Assembly: GCA_963565915.1 (NCBI GenBank)
Contig: OY751490.1
Span: 124,001 to 188,000 of the forward strand
DNA from: Entoloma clypeatum
Taxonomy: Eukaryota > Basidiomycota > Agaricomycetes > Agaricales > Entolomataceae
DNA length: 64,000 bases
Reading direction: 5' to 3'
Part shown: positions 21,150 to 33,100 of the stretch, one piece after another
Position numbering within the stretch: the stretch's first letter is position 1
Layout of the letters: each line of letters starts with the position of its first letter
Position numbers and translations under genes: made by a program
The notes under the pieces: model-generated
Told to the model about the DNA's origin: nothing
Databases searched by the model: none
Seen by the model: the letters and a program-made list of their open reading frames with translations, nothing else

Positions 21150-21161
21150 GGTTATGGGCCC
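21150..21161 (+). promoter_or_regulatory. Primer-binding site, initiator-tRNA anticodon-arm type
   Basis: GGTTATGGGCCC directly follows the LTR. It is complementary to the anticodon arm of eukaryotic initiator Met-tRNA (GGGCCCAUAACC), not to its 3' end. This is the half-tRNA priming known from Drosophila copia. Confidence 0.8.
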
Positions 21162-21516
21162 CGGATAGCAGAGGGACTTGGGAATGCTGGCAACAGTGAG
21201 TACCTGCCCACTCTACCCTGGTTGGCAAAGAACCGATCGAAAGATCTAGGTTCTGAGTCTTACTTCTTCACACATGAACCTGGGAACGTCATTATGACAA
21301 GTACCTGTCATGAAGCGTCCCTAAGGGGATTGACTTAGTACACATCATGTGGAAACGTCGATCGTACCTCACACACTTCTGACAAAAAGGGTTTTTCCCA
21401 CAACTGCTATTCCTAAAGGGAATGTGTTATGAGGAATCATTTATTTGTTTTCTCTAAAAATCAAATTCATAAAAGAACATCACTGATTGGGAAAACTCCT
21501 TTAAGATTCATTAAAA

Positions 21517-24500
21517 ATGTCTACCTCTCGCTCCGCCCTCGACTCCATCACCATTTTCGACGGCATCGATTACCCGAGTTGGGCCGAAAAAATGAAATCA
21601 TACCTTCTCCATCAAGGAGTCTGGCGCCTTGTATCCGGCGACATTGAGCGCCCCGACATCAAGGACTTTACGGTCACGGTCTCCACCCCTGCCTCCGCCA
21701 CCTCGACATCTGCGACACCTGCGACTCAACCTCCCGTGGTCACTATCACCGTCGACCAACCCGCCTTCCACAAGGAAAGGAAGACCTGGATTAGAGACGA
21801 CGACATGGCTCTGGGTTCCATCCGTCTCAAAGTCTCTGAAGCAATCAGGAGGCACATCAAGGATGCCGCAACCTCAAAAGAAGCTTGGACGTCATTGAAG
21901 GACACATACTCGAAGATCTCCCCCGCCACCATATTTGGTGACTTCAAGGCCGCTGCCTCCTTCAAGCTCTCGGGTCGCGACCCCGTACCAGAAATCGAGC
22001 GCCTCGGGTCACCCTTCGCTCGCCTCAGCGATGCAAAGTTCGTTGTGCCTGATCTGATGCAAGCTATGATCCTGGCAAGTGCCATTCCTGATGCTTGGTC
22101 GTCCCTCTCCACCGCCCTCTTCCAAGTCTACAACGCTGATGACTTCACATGGCAGGCCGTCACCGACAGCATCATCTCTGAGTACCGGCGAAAGTATGCG
22201 ATTGGGTCTACTTGTGCGTCCAACGAGCAGGCCCGGAAAATCTCCGGGACAAAGCGAAAGGGGCAAGACCCCAAATGGGAAAAGCAAGCAGCGCCGAGTA
22301 CCTCACGGAAAAATGCTGACGAGCAGCCTAACTCGACCGACCTGAGTACCGCTTCTGAAAAGAAGAAGGGAAAAGGACGCTGGCGCAACCAGAAGAAACG
22401 CGCCAACAACGCCGACAACGACTCCGACCACGCTGAGGAGATGGTTGAATTCATCGCACCAGCCATTGAGCACATCCCTCGTCGTCCTGCTCCTTGTCCC
22501 CTTCCTCCTCGTCAACGTGCTCCTTGCCCTCTCCCTCCTCATCATGCACCTGCCTTCACCACTATAACGGGCCGCGGGAAAACTACAAGTACCGCGCAGC
22601 CTGAGTCGGAGAAAATGCAGTCGCTCCTGCAACGCATGAACCCTCCTCCTTCCCAGTACACCGGGCTTCCTTCTGGAAAGCCGTCAGTGTGGAAAAAGAA
22701 CGAAAGGGTGCGAAAGCTCGCCCGAGAGATCAGCGCACAACCCTCTGGATCGAACCTTTGTATCCTAGATACCATCATTTCTGACATCGACGAAAGGCCG
22801 GCTAAACAGCATCGCGTAGCCCCGTCGATAGAAGAATCGCTGAAGATGATGGACATCGACCAGGAACGGATGGGGCCGGATGTGTTTGAGGATGAGATAG
22901 AACTTGACGGTTCGTCGAAACCCTTTCTTAAACCTTACCAATTGCGGAAAGCTAACAATACCTCTCAACAGACATATGATATAATAGCCAGTACCAGTAC
23001 AGAATGCGTAGATCACTTTAGCAGTGATCTACATAAAAAATATATCAAACATTTTGCTTCTTGTACACATTGTAAGGAAAAAGAACGCGCGCAATGGATA
23101 TTAGATTCTGGCGCCTCTTTACACTTCACCTATGAGTTCAAGGACTTCGCATATTATAGACCTCTTACGGTCAAGCGATTCGTCCAAACTGCAGCTAAAG
23201 GGAAGAAACTGGAAATACTCGGAGTTGGGGCCGTTCCAGTACGGCACACCCTAAATGGGGAAGTTAAAACCCATCTTCTCAGACCGGTGTTCTACATCCT
23301 GGACATGGACACACACCTATTGTCCCTAGGCGTCTTCCTTAACCATGGTTACAAAGTAGATGGGACTTGTGGAGAAATTAACATCTCCAAAGGGCTGAGC
23401 AAAATCCAGTTTTCGCCCCACATTCTTGGTCAAACCATTTACTGGTTAGACACTGAAATACGCTACGACCAGATCCATGCGATCTCAAGCGAAATCACTG
23501 TCGAAACATGGCACAAGCGCCTTGGTCACCCAAATGATCAAGCACTCTGAAAGATTCCCACCAGTACCAAAGGGGTACCTGAAACACTAGTACGTGAGAA
23601 ATCACAGGAAAGTTGCACAGGTTGCCTCAAAGGGAAAATGCCGAATCAGTCATATCCCAATTCAATGACAAGGGCAACCAAAACCTTTGATCTGATCCAT
23701 TCCGATCTCAAACAGATATCCACAGCATCATACCACAAATATAAATATTTCCTTACATTTTTGGACGACTGTTCATCCCACGTCTGGGTGGTCTTGCTTA
23801 GGAAAAAGTCAGATGCCATCACGGCACTACGACAATTCCTTGCGATGATCCAGAATCAATTCGCCGCCACCCCTAAGAAATGGCGAGTTGATGGAGGTGG
23901 AGAGTTTAACGAATACAAGGATGTGCTTGCCGATCATGGAATTCTGGTCGACGTCACGCTCCCGTATCAGCACCAGCAGAATGGTAGAGCAGAACGGATA
24001 AATCGAACCCTGTGGGAGAAATCTCAGGCCTTGCGCTTCGACGCGTGCTTACCCCCTATGTGGTGGGAATTCTGTTTGGAACATGCAGCCTTTCTCTACA
24101 ACAGAACCCCCATGCAGCATCTCGAATGGGATACCCCTTACTTCAGGATGACCAATGAGATCCCCGATATGTCAAGCATCAGAGTCTTCAGATGTCAGGC
24201 ATATGTGTATATCCCAAAAGAAAAATGTAGAAATTCCCTAGAGTCTAAATCTCGATTGATGATTTATCTCGGATCAAAGCCAGGGGTCAAAGGATACCGT
24301 TTTATGGATCCTGAGACTAATACAATTTTCATGGGTGGGAAAGCTATCTTTGATGAAAGCAAGTACCCTAGATGCCACATCGACCCTTTGCCAGAAAACC
24401 ATCCAGAAATGGAAAACCCAGAACCGGCTGATGAGTTTGAGGACCTCATCCCCGGAAACGATGACAATGACAGCCATTACAAAAAACCTCACGACCCTGT

Positions 24501-26275
24501 TCCCACTGGACAGGATCACCCTGAATCAGACGATGACTTGCCGTCTAGCGAGCCCGACAATGAACCGCGAGTACCCACTCCGGAACCCAAACAAGTACCA
24601 GATCGACCGATCAGGGAACGACAAGTTCGCAGAATGCCAGACGGCATCTATGGGGAAGACACCCCTGCTTCTGATCTTGAAAAAATGGATCGAAGACGTA
24701 GATTGGGTGGTCAAACGGCATGGATGAACGATCTCCTGATGGAGGCAATCTCCATCCAAGTAGGCATCATCGAAATGTCACACAAAGACATATACTCTCT
24801 TCCAAACAAAGAAGATTGGTATGCGGCAGAACGAAAAGAGCTAGACATGCTCAAAAGCCGCGGGGTGATCACGGAGTTAGTACCCCTACCTACAGGGAGG
24901 AAAGCACTAAGGAACAAATGGGTTTACAACGAAAAATCCGACGGGCGTCTGAAAGCGCGTCTGGTTGCAAAAGGCTTCTCACAAGTAGAAGGGATTGATT
25001 TCGATCAAATCTTCTCACCAGTAGTGAGGTACGAGACCGTCCGATTGATTTTGGCATTGACAGCCCTTGAAGGGTGGTTCATGACATTCTTGGATGTCTC
25101 ATCAGCCTTCCTCTATGGAAGACTCCGTGAGGTAATTTACATGCGACAGCCTGAGGGCTACATAGTAAAAGGGAAAGAAAATTTCGTGTACCGACTATAC
25201 AAAGCCCTATACGGACTCAAGCAGGCCGCATTAGCCTGGTGGAGAGAACTCGATTCCTCCATGAAAAAGCTCGGCTTCGTCCGGCTTCACTCCGATGCGG
25301 GAGTTTTCATTCACACAAGTACCAAAGGGGAAATTGTGATCGCCGTCATTTATGTCGATGACTCTGCTTTTCTCGGCACAAACTGAGAATACATGCTAGT
25401 AAAGAAGAAGGCCTTCATGACAACATGGGAATGTAGGGACCTAGGCCACCTAGTGCCTGATGGGGAACCGAAAGAATTTCTCTCAATCCAAATAAGGCAA
25501 CATGGGAAGAGGATCTTCATTGATCAAGTACCTTACCTTGAGAAAATTCTCGCACGTATGGGGATGAGCGAATCCAATGCCACCCATACCCCACTCCCGA
25601 CGGGCTACAAACCCATGAAGTCTGAAGATGAACCCAATGCGGAACTCAGATCCAAGTACCAATCCGTCATCGGATCACTATTGTACTTAATGATCGGGAC
25701 AAGACCCGACATTTGTTTCGCTGTGATCAAAATGTCCCAATTCTCCGCAAACCCTATTGAAGGCAACAAAAGATTATGCAATCATGTACGATGGTGACTC
25801 TGGGAAAGGGATTTACGCCTTCACAGACTCCGATTGGGCATCAGACGAAAACACCAGGAAATCCACCACTGGTTACTTCATATCGCTGGCGTCTGGAGCA
25901 ATAACATGGGTTTCATCAGCACAAAAAACCATTGCCCTCTCTTCCACGGAAGCAGAATACATGGCGCTATCAGATTGCAGTCGCGCAGTAACATGGCTTA
26001 GAAGCATGCTTGCCGAACTTGGAATGCAGATCGGATCGGTTCCGATCTATGGAGATAACAATGGCTCCGTCTTTATCGCATCCAATCCTGTAACTGAGAA
26101 GCGATCCAAGCACATTGATGTGCGATTCCACTTCGTCAGAGAAAAAGTATCCGAAGGGATTATTACGGTTGAATTCATCAAAGGAGTGAATAACCCTGCA
26201 GACCTTTTAACTAAGAATCTGGGGAAAATCCTCTTCAACAAGTTTATCCCGTACTTTGGATTACTTAAAAACTAG
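21517..26275 (+). pseudogene. Copia Gag-Pol polyprotein, broken by two TGA codons and an indel
   Basis: A single frame opens with ATG at 21517. Domains in order: Gag (FDGIDYPSWAEKMKSYL), retropepsin (WILDSGASLHFT), GAG-pre-integrase (WHKRLGHPND), integrase core with D (DLIHSDL), D (WRVDGGGEF) and E (QNGRAERINRTL), RT (NKWVYNEKSDGRLKARLVAK, catalytic YVDD), and RNase H (YAFTDSDWASDENTRKS, LSSTEAEYMAL). In-frame TGA codons stand at 23548-23550 and 25384-25386, both followed by continuation in the same frame. Near 25757-25790, between ANPIEG and KDYAIMYDG, coding sequence is missing and the frame shifts. No CCHC knuckle was found in Gag. Coding capacity is lost although the LTRs are nearly identical. 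Confidence 0.92.
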
Positions 26276-26336
26276 ACGAAGACAGAGTACCTATATGGGA
26301 AAAAGTAAGATGTATTTAGAAGTATGTACTAAATAT

Positions 26337-26343
26337 GGGGGGG
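26337..26343 (+). promoter_or_regulatory. Polypurine tract of the Copia element
   Basis: A run of seven G immediately precedes the right LTR. Confidence 0.7.
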
Positions 26344-26651
26344 TGTTGAAACTTTTCCATCACATAGATTAGATTAGATTAGATTACATCACGTGACCTT
26401 AGACATCTTCGATTACATACTTGTTTGGTTGGTACAAACAGTAGTACGGTATATAAGACCAGGAAACTGTCGATATCAACAAGTTGTCTCTTGACTCTTA
26501 ACCAGCTCCATCGCTCTTACCAGCCTCAACCGCTCTCACCAGCCTTACCCCTCCAAACCATGTAAGTAATCATAGCGGTATCGTAGAGTACTTCCACTGT
26601 AGCTATGTTGCTCAGTACACCTGTGGCTAGCGCCCAGGTGGAACTTCAACA
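26344..26651 (+). repeat. 3' LTR of the Copia element
   Basis: 308 bp. Compared with the left LTR it shows GATTACATC for GATTATATC, one extra T in CGATTACATAC, and CTGTCGATATC for CTGTCAATATC. Confidence 0.92.
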
Positions 26652-27591
26652 CTTCTGGTGACAAAGGATAAACCTTGCAGTCTTTCGGGATGAAGTCCGG
26701 TTTTAAGTCAATTGCGTGGTCCCATGTTTTGTGTTCTGGTAACCTCTCAGATGCCGCTTTCTCAAACACCTTCTGATACTGATCGTATCGTTCTGGTAGT
26801 TCTTTCTTTGGTTTGTCCGTGGTGTCCGTGTTGTGTGTCAGTTTCTGGGAGATCGAGGTTTTGGCTTGGATCCAAATATCCTCAATAGGTTCGTCCGTTG
26901 TGACATATGTCCTGAATAGGTCTAGGTCATCATCTGATTCTTTATCTATTCTTTTCAAGATAGGTCCATTTGCCGGTAGAGCCTCCTTTTTCAGTTTAAG
27001 GGTCTCTTCATCATCAATTTCTTCTACTGTTGCGAAGATCCTTTGTTTGGGTTCTTCTTTCATCCATGCTGCAATTGCAATGGGTTTCTTGTCTTTTGAT
27101 GCTAAGAGCTCATCAAATTTCTTCCTCATGACCCCTGCCAGAGTCTTCTTGAACCTGATAGTTTCAATATCCAAGGTTCCTCTTTCCCAATCAATCTTCG
27201 GGTTGTATTGTTTTAACCAGGGTAACCCCAAAATGGCGGTTTCCTTTCCAAGTCCAGTTACCAAGAATCTGATGTCGAGTTCTTTGTCATCGATCCAGAT
27301 TTTCTTCCATGTACAATGGGTGATCGTTCCTTCTTTGTTCTTTGTTCCGTCCACATTGAACACACGAATGGGCTTTAGTAATGGGATAAGCTCCATTCGG
27401 TTAGCTGTGGCGAACTTCTGGTCCAAGAAGGTTCCTCCTGCTCCTGAGTCTATCAGGGCGTTTATCTTGAGTCTTTCATCGATGCTTTCTCCTTCTCCTG
27501 ACATTGAAATGGGGATCAAAAAAGATTTGTCATTCATGTCGGCTACAATTACAGGTGATAGGGAGATTGAAAACTGAGCGGGGGCTGACAT
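26652..27591 (-). CDS. Gypsy 1 aspartic protease and pol N-terminus
   Basis: The ORF opens at ATG 27591, 15 bp after the Gag stop and in another frame. The retropepsin active site is INALIDSGAGGTFLD, followed by the conserved ILGLPWLKQYNPKIDW. The linker ends YPLSPE at the Copia insertion, where the frame continues into RT at 20842. Translation presumably needs frameshifting or reinitiation after Gag; which one cannot be told from sequence. This segment itself has no stop codon. Confidence 0.88.
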
Positions 27592-27605
27592 CGGTACAGG
27601 CCGCT

Positions 27606-28508
27606 TTATTGAAAACCCTGTTTCTCCATTTCGGAGATCAAGGTGTCTTGTTCCTCATTTGGTAAGTCCTTGAAAATGCCTCGGATATGGGCATATGCGT
27701 CGGATGCTTTTTTGAACGTATTGTTCGCAACCGGGGTTTTTCCTCCTTTGTGTGCATCAGCACGATGTCCTGCCTGGTGGCAGACGAAGCATAACCCTTT
27801 CTTGAAGTGGTCATCTCTCTCTTCGGCAGTCAGCCGGTCAATGTCCATGGCATTAGGGTCTGGGGCGAAACACGCGTTTCGGGGTGCAGGGTTATAGTTT
27901 ACTTTGAACTTCTTTTTTCCCCCATCAGGTCTGAGTCTTTGAGCCACTGCTTTGGCCCTTCTCCACTGGTTGTCCAGTCTGGACGCCGTGGTGTACCATT
28001 CTTCCATTGTTCCTGGGACCTTATCAAGGCCCAATATCTTGTCTCGGAGCGCGTGTGGCAACGCCTCCATGAAGTAGTCTCTGAGAGATCGATCGTCTTT
28101 GATCAGACTCTCTGCAGCCCATAACTTGAATTTTTCAACATTTTCGTCGGCAGTCATGCCTTCCATTCTTTGTGTTTTCATCATGGTTAACGCGTCTCCT
28201 TCTTTGTCGGCTGGGGAAAACGACTTCCTCAGTTTCTCGATGAACTCCACATATTTCGGGTACACAGATACTCCGGTGGTGCTGATATTTCTGTGCCAGG
28301 ACTCCTTCCAGGGTCCGGCAGTTCCTCCTTTCATGTATGAGACAGTGAACAGGATTTTCTTCTTGTCGGAGTTGTAAATGTCATCGTTCATCTCCAGGTA
28401 CAGGTTCGCATCGAACAAAAATTCAGATAGTTTCCTTCTATCTCCATTGAAGATCGCCGGCGGGCTGATCTTGATTTCTTTTTCTGGGGTCCTTACTTGA
28501 GAAGTCAT
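27606..28508 (-). CDS. Gypsy 1 Gag with variant zinc knuckle
   Basis: 300 codons from ATG 28508. The retrotransposon Gag core (FNGDRRKLSEFLFDANLYL, FKLWAAESLIKDDRSLRDYF, DNQWRRAKAVAQRL) is followed by a zinc knuckle CFVCHQAGHRADAH. The knuckle reads C-x2-C-x4-H-x4-H, with His in place of the usual last Cys. The frame is open upstream of the ATG through a Pro/Ala-rich stretch to about 28680 without another ATG, so the original start may have been further 5'. Confidence 0.88.
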   Translation of the reverse strand: MTSQVRTPEKEIKISPPAIFNGDRRKLSEFLFDANLYLEMNDDIYNSDKKKILFTVSYMKGGTAGPWKESWHRNISTTGVSVYPKYVEFIEKLRKSFSPADKEGDALTMMKTQRMEGMTADENVEKFKLWAAESLIKDDRSLRDYFMEALPHALRDKILGLDKVPGTMEEWYTTASRLDNQWRRAKAVAQRLRPDGGKKKFKVNYNPAPRNACFAPDPNAMDIDRLTAEERDDHFKKGLCFVCHQAGHRADAHKGGKTPVANNTFKKASDAYAHIRGIFKDLPNEEQDTLISEMEKQGFQ

Positions 28509-28802
28509 TTCTACAAGTGGAGTCTTTGGGGTGTCTGGGGTTGGTCTGGGTGCAGCAACAGCAGCAGCTGGCGGCGGTAGGTTTCGTCTCGGAGAGAGGT
28601 AAGAGGGTGATGTGGGGTTGACTGGTACGAAAGAGGAGGTTACTCTTCTGTACAGTGTCGGCGGTGGTCGTGGTGTGATAGGTGCGTCAACGAACTCCTG
28701 TTCGTCTTCTGAGTTGGACGGGACTCCAAAGGTGGATTGTCGGGGAAGAATCTTTGCGTCTAAAACCGCGGTGGGTTGACGGCGTTGATCAGCTTGACCT
28801 TT

Positions 28803-29357
28803 TGTTACGGCGATTGCCTACAACAACAAGTTCAACAGATCGGATCACGTGGGTTCGAACTGGTTCCACAACAAGTCCCTCAATAGGTCGACTTGGTCAA
28901 TCAGCGAGTTCCTCAGAAGGATGACTCGGTTCGGGTCAAGCAGAGCTAAGTCCTCGCAAGGCACTTAGTTGGAGAGCGTTCGAAGTAATAGACAAGTAAG
29001 CGTTGTTTGCCTAGGTCAAGCTAAGGACCTCTACTCTAAGGTTACAGGTCTTATATATGTTATCCTATAGCTATAAATAAGTAAGTGCTGCGCAGGAGCT
29101 AAATAAGCCATTGGTTAGATAGATGTTTCAAGGGGCTGTGGCATAAGAGTCAGAGATAAGGCCGCGAGGCTGTGAGTCAGAGATAACGAGTGAAAATGTA
29201 TCTAAAAGGGGAATAGACAAGTCAGTGTGAGTCATAGCGCTGATAGAGGGGATACCTGTCCCAGGGTCGTCGGAGTTAAGTGAAACGGGGTGTGATGGGG
29301 ATCAAGGGTTGAAGGGTCGTGTGAAGGTGCATAGGAAGAGGGTGAAAAAGTGTAACA
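28803..29357 (-). repeat. 5' LTR of Gypsy element 1
   Basis: 555 bp, TGTTAC...GTAACA. The outer flank 29358-29362 is CACTT. The region 28509-28802 between LTR and Gag is an untranslated leader in which no clear primer-binding site was recognised. Confidence 0.9.
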
Positions 29358-29526
29358 CACTTGGCCTATATGCTGTGCAGCTCTTCGCAGCACTGTGGAG
29401 CTGAAGTGTCAAATTTGAAGGTCTTTGTAGAGCTGGTAGGTGATATAGTTTCTATAAAGTGATATATAGATTTTGAGGGAATCTGTAAAGATAATTGGAA
29501 ACCTTGTGTAAGTCTTCATAGAAACA
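29358..29526. other. Flank between Gypsy 1 and the next MITE
   Basis: Begins with the TSD CACTT and contains CTTGG (29360-29364), the right target duplication of the palindromic LTR element. Nothing else is recognised. Confidence 0.6.
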
Positions 29527-29672
29527 CATCAGTAAATCCTGATTTTCCCCACAGCATGTCATAGCAAATCACCGAAGCCGATAGCATTCTATAGCAACCA
29601 ACCTTAGCCAATAGAAGCCACTAGCATCAACAGCTTGTATAGGGTGTTATAGCATGACAGGGCCATAGAATC
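29527..29672. mobile_element. Left half of a GCTATGG-rich MITE split by Gypsy 2
   Basis: Starts CATCAGTAAATCCTG. The inverted version of nearly the whole block recurs at 38166-38323. The matching other end (CTTTGCTGATG) is at 35934, beyond the Gypsy element. Confidence 0.6.
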
Positions 29673-30075
29673 TGTTATGCTTAACAAACTGTTCCAAGGT
29701 TTGGGCAGAGTATGCAGGAAAGTGGAAAGGCGAAGAGCAAAGTGATTGCTAAATCTAAGGAATCTACTATAGTACAAGAGGTTTATATAGGTACTGACTA
29801 TAGGCGGTAGCGGATGAGTCAGTACTGCGGAAGGCAGTGTGCATGAGTAAGGCGACTGCGGAAGGCTATGTACAGTGAGTAAGCTGACTGCGGAAAGCAA
29901 GTCAGCGCGGGAGCGAAGTATACTAAAGGGGATGACGAAGTAATGTAATGAGTCAGACTGGAAATTGAAGGTTGCAAAAGTAGACATTAGACATAGTAAG
30001 CTCGTAAGAGGGCGCCAAGTCGGGCCGATAAGTAAAAGATATGACGTGGTCCTCATACCGTAGAGTCCGTAAATA
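29673..30075 (-). repeat. 3' LTR of Gypsy element 2
   Basis: About 403 bp. The inner edge reads CCGTAAATA where the other LTR has CCGTAACA, so the terminal dinucleotide is altered. Its inner flank lacks a clear polypurine tract. Confidence 0.8.
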
Positions 30076-30102
30076 CTGCCATGGGTTTTGAGAACTCGTC
30101 TT

Positions 30103-33100
30103 TTATTGTGGACGAGACGGGTTCTGCCGATGGAAATCACGGATCAAATCTTGAGCGTTCTGAACATTAGTTCGAGGTTCCCATGTGTTCTCTTCTGGAC
30201 CATATCCTTCCCACTGGACGAGGTACTGGATCTTTCCATGGAACTTTCGAGAGTCTAGGATCGTAGACACATGGTACTCTTCTCGTCCTTTGACGATGAT
30301 TGGATCAGGGGCTGGTTTCTTTTTCTGGATGGCGTACTTTGGAGTTTCATATGGTGACAACAGGGTCTCGTTGAACACAGGGTGAATCATCTTCCAAGTC
30401 TTCGGAAGATCAAGAAGGTACGCGCTAGTTCCTTTCTTCTCTAGGACTTTGAATGGTCCATGTCGGAGTGCATCAAGTTTCTTTGAGGGGCGATCGGTCC
30501 TGATGTTAGTCCCTTCCAGCCACACCTTGTCTCCGATGCGGTAGTCCCGAGATGGACTTCGCCGTGTGTCAACTGTCTTCTTCATCTGATCCTGTGCTTG
30601 TTTCAGTGCAGCATTGGCTTCTTCTCGTGCCTGTTTAAGTTTTTTCAAGAAGTCGTTGGCAGCCGGATTAGTATCTTCTAACACGAGCTCTCCCTTCCAC
30701 GGATGTAAACCGTAGTTGAGGTAGAATGGGGTGTGCTTCGTTGCCTGATGTTCTTTGTCATTGTACTGGAACTCTGCGATTGCGATCCATTCAGCCCAAT
30801 CATCCTGTAGATGGTTGACAAAGTTTCATAAGAATGCTTCCGTTTCCTGATGCGATTGCTCGGCCTGTCCATCAGTCTGTGGGTGGTATGCGGTGGACAG
30901 GTTCCTCTTGATCCCTAACATGTGGCAGAGTATCTCCATGAACTTCGCGGCGAACTGCGGTCCCCTATCGCTGATGATCTTCTTGGGGATCCCATGAAGC
31001 TTCCATATCTGATCCCGATAGATCTTGGCTAATCCTTCAGCTGATAGTTCCACAGTTGTCAGAATGAGGTGAAGCATCTTCAAATGTCTATCCGTGATGA
31101 CCAGAATTGCGTTTTTTCCATCAGATTCTGGTATTGGTCCCACGACATCGATTCCTATGTCTTCCCATGGGTGACTTGGTGCTGCATGGGAATGTAGCAG
31201 AGCATGTCGCTTTTGTCGGTTAATCTTGTTGCGTTGACAAGTGTCGCAACCCTTCACATACTTGTTCACATCATGCAGTATGGTAGGCCACCAGTAGGTG
31301 CGAGTGAGGAGTTCATGTGTCCGGTACTGTCCTGGATGTCCAGCCACTGGTGCATCGTGTGACTCGAACATCAATTCTTGTCGTAATTGTGGGTCTGGCG
31401 GGACATAGACTCGTTCTCCTGCATAGGTGATCCCATTCTCCTGCTGATACCAATGAGGATTCTTTTTTAGGCCCTGCGCTACTTCTGTCTCCATGCGGTT
31501 TGAACCCTTGATGCGTGCGATCCATGGGTTTTTGATGGTTGTGATGCTTCCAATTTTGATGGAATCAGATGTCTCACCCCCTTCAAAGAATTGTTCCTCC
31601 GTGAACATCTCCATTTGTACCACATCTTCTGATTCCAACCGTTTCAAGAATAGTCCCTCCTTGAGCATTTGGTCACTGTTCTGTGGTTCGAGTTCCGCTT
31701 CATACCAGGATAAGCGTGACAGGATGTCCGCTTTCACATTGGCCTTGCCGGGCACATGCCGTAATTCGAAGTCATAGTCTTGTAACTTCATTTTCCAGCA
31801 TCGCTGTCGTTGATTCAGGTCCTGAGGACGACGGAAATATTCCAGGTTCTTGTGATCGGTCAAGATTTCAAAACGTTCCCTGGCTTCGAGCAGATAGTGT
31901 CTCCAATCTTTTAATGCTTCCACGACTGCCAGGAGTTCCTTGTCATATATCTCGTAATTCTGTTTGGCCGCGGACATGGTCCGCGACAAGGACACGATGG
32001 GGTGCCATTTGTTGTCTTGCTTCTGAGAGAGTACTGCTCCAATTGCATAGCCCGATGCATTGGTTTCAACCCTGAACTGTCCCTCTGGTTTCGGTAATGC
32101 CAAGACTGGTGCCGATGTAATTGCCCGTATGAGACCTTCAAAAGCTTGCTGCTCTGTTGGTCCCCAAGTAAATGCCATACTGCCTGTGAGCGCGGTGAGA
32201 GGTTTCGCGATGTTTGAGTACCCTTCAATAAAACGTTGATAGAAGTTAGCAAATCCAAGGAACTTCTGAACCTCCTTTTTTGATGTGGGTGTTTGCCAGT
32301 TTCGAATTGTATCCACCTTCTCAGTTTCCATCTCAACACGTCCCTCACCAACCACATATCCCAATATAGGACATTTCGTTACTTCCCATAAACACTTCTT
32401 CTCCTTCAGGAACAAATCATTGTCCGATAGGATCTGTAGGATTTCTTCGGTGTTTCGTGCGAGTTCTTCCTTGGTTTTACTGATAACCACGATGTCATCC
32501 ATGTAGATCATGCAGATTCGTCGGCGAATCTGGTCCCGGAATAGACTAGCCATCATTCGAGAGAACGTTCCCGGGGAGTTGCAAAGACCAAAAAACATGA
32601 CCAATGGTTCGAACAATCCTCGACTGGTGAGGAAGGCAGCTTTCCATTCATTGCCCTCCTTGAACCAGACGTTGTTATAGCCCCACATAATGTCCATTTT
32701 ATTGAAGTAGACCGCATCTTTCAGTACGTCCAAGAGATCGGATATTCATGGGAGTGGGAACTTGTCTTTGACCGTGAATTTATTGACCATGTGGTAATCT
32801 TGTACCAATTGTTTGGAGCCATCCTTCTTGTTGATGAAGAAGCAAGGGAAGGCATAAGGGGATTTGGATGGGCGGATCTTTCCTGTTGCTAGACCCTCGT
32901 CAATAAATGCGTCCAATTCCTCTTGTTCCTTTTGCGTCATAGGATATGTATTTCCCCCTAGTTCCTTTGGTGCGTCCGGTGTAAGTTCGATACCATGGTC
33001 CCATTCCCTCTCCTTTGGGATCTTTTCAAAATTCTCTTTCTCAAAGAGATGAGCAAATCATTCAACATATGAGGGTCGTTTGGTTGTGGGAGGTGGTGTG

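Larger units (their letters stand above)
20843..26651 (+). mobile_element. Copia retrotransposon nested in Gypsy 1, TSD CTTCT
   Basis: 5809 bp with LTRs 20843-21149 and 26344-26651 (TGTTGAAAC...CTTCAACA) that differ by only about three changes, so the insertion is recent. Perfect CTTCT target duplications are at 20838-20842 and 26652-26656. The primer-binding site follows the left LTR and a G7 polypurine tract precedes the right one. It lies in opposite orientation to its Gypsy host and interrupts the start of the Gypsy RT. Region 21162-21516 is an untranslated leader with no recognised signal. Confidence 0.95.
16101..29357 (-). mobile_element. Chromodomain Gypsy retrotransposon 1 with nested insertions
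   Basis: Flanked by LTRs 28803-29357 (5') and 16101-16656 (3'), both TGTTAC...GTAACA, about 1% diverged. A perfect 5-bp target duplication CACTT stands at 16096-16100 and 29358-29362. Reading leftwards the order is Gag (28508), protease (27591), RT/RNase H, integrase, chromodomain, an accessory zinc-cluster ORF, the polypurine tract, then the 3' LTR. A Copia element (20843-26651) and a solo LTR (19063-19520) interrupt pol. Removing both restores one reading frame at each site. It is not autonomous now because of these insertions, one nonsense codon and one frameshift. Confidence 0.92.
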
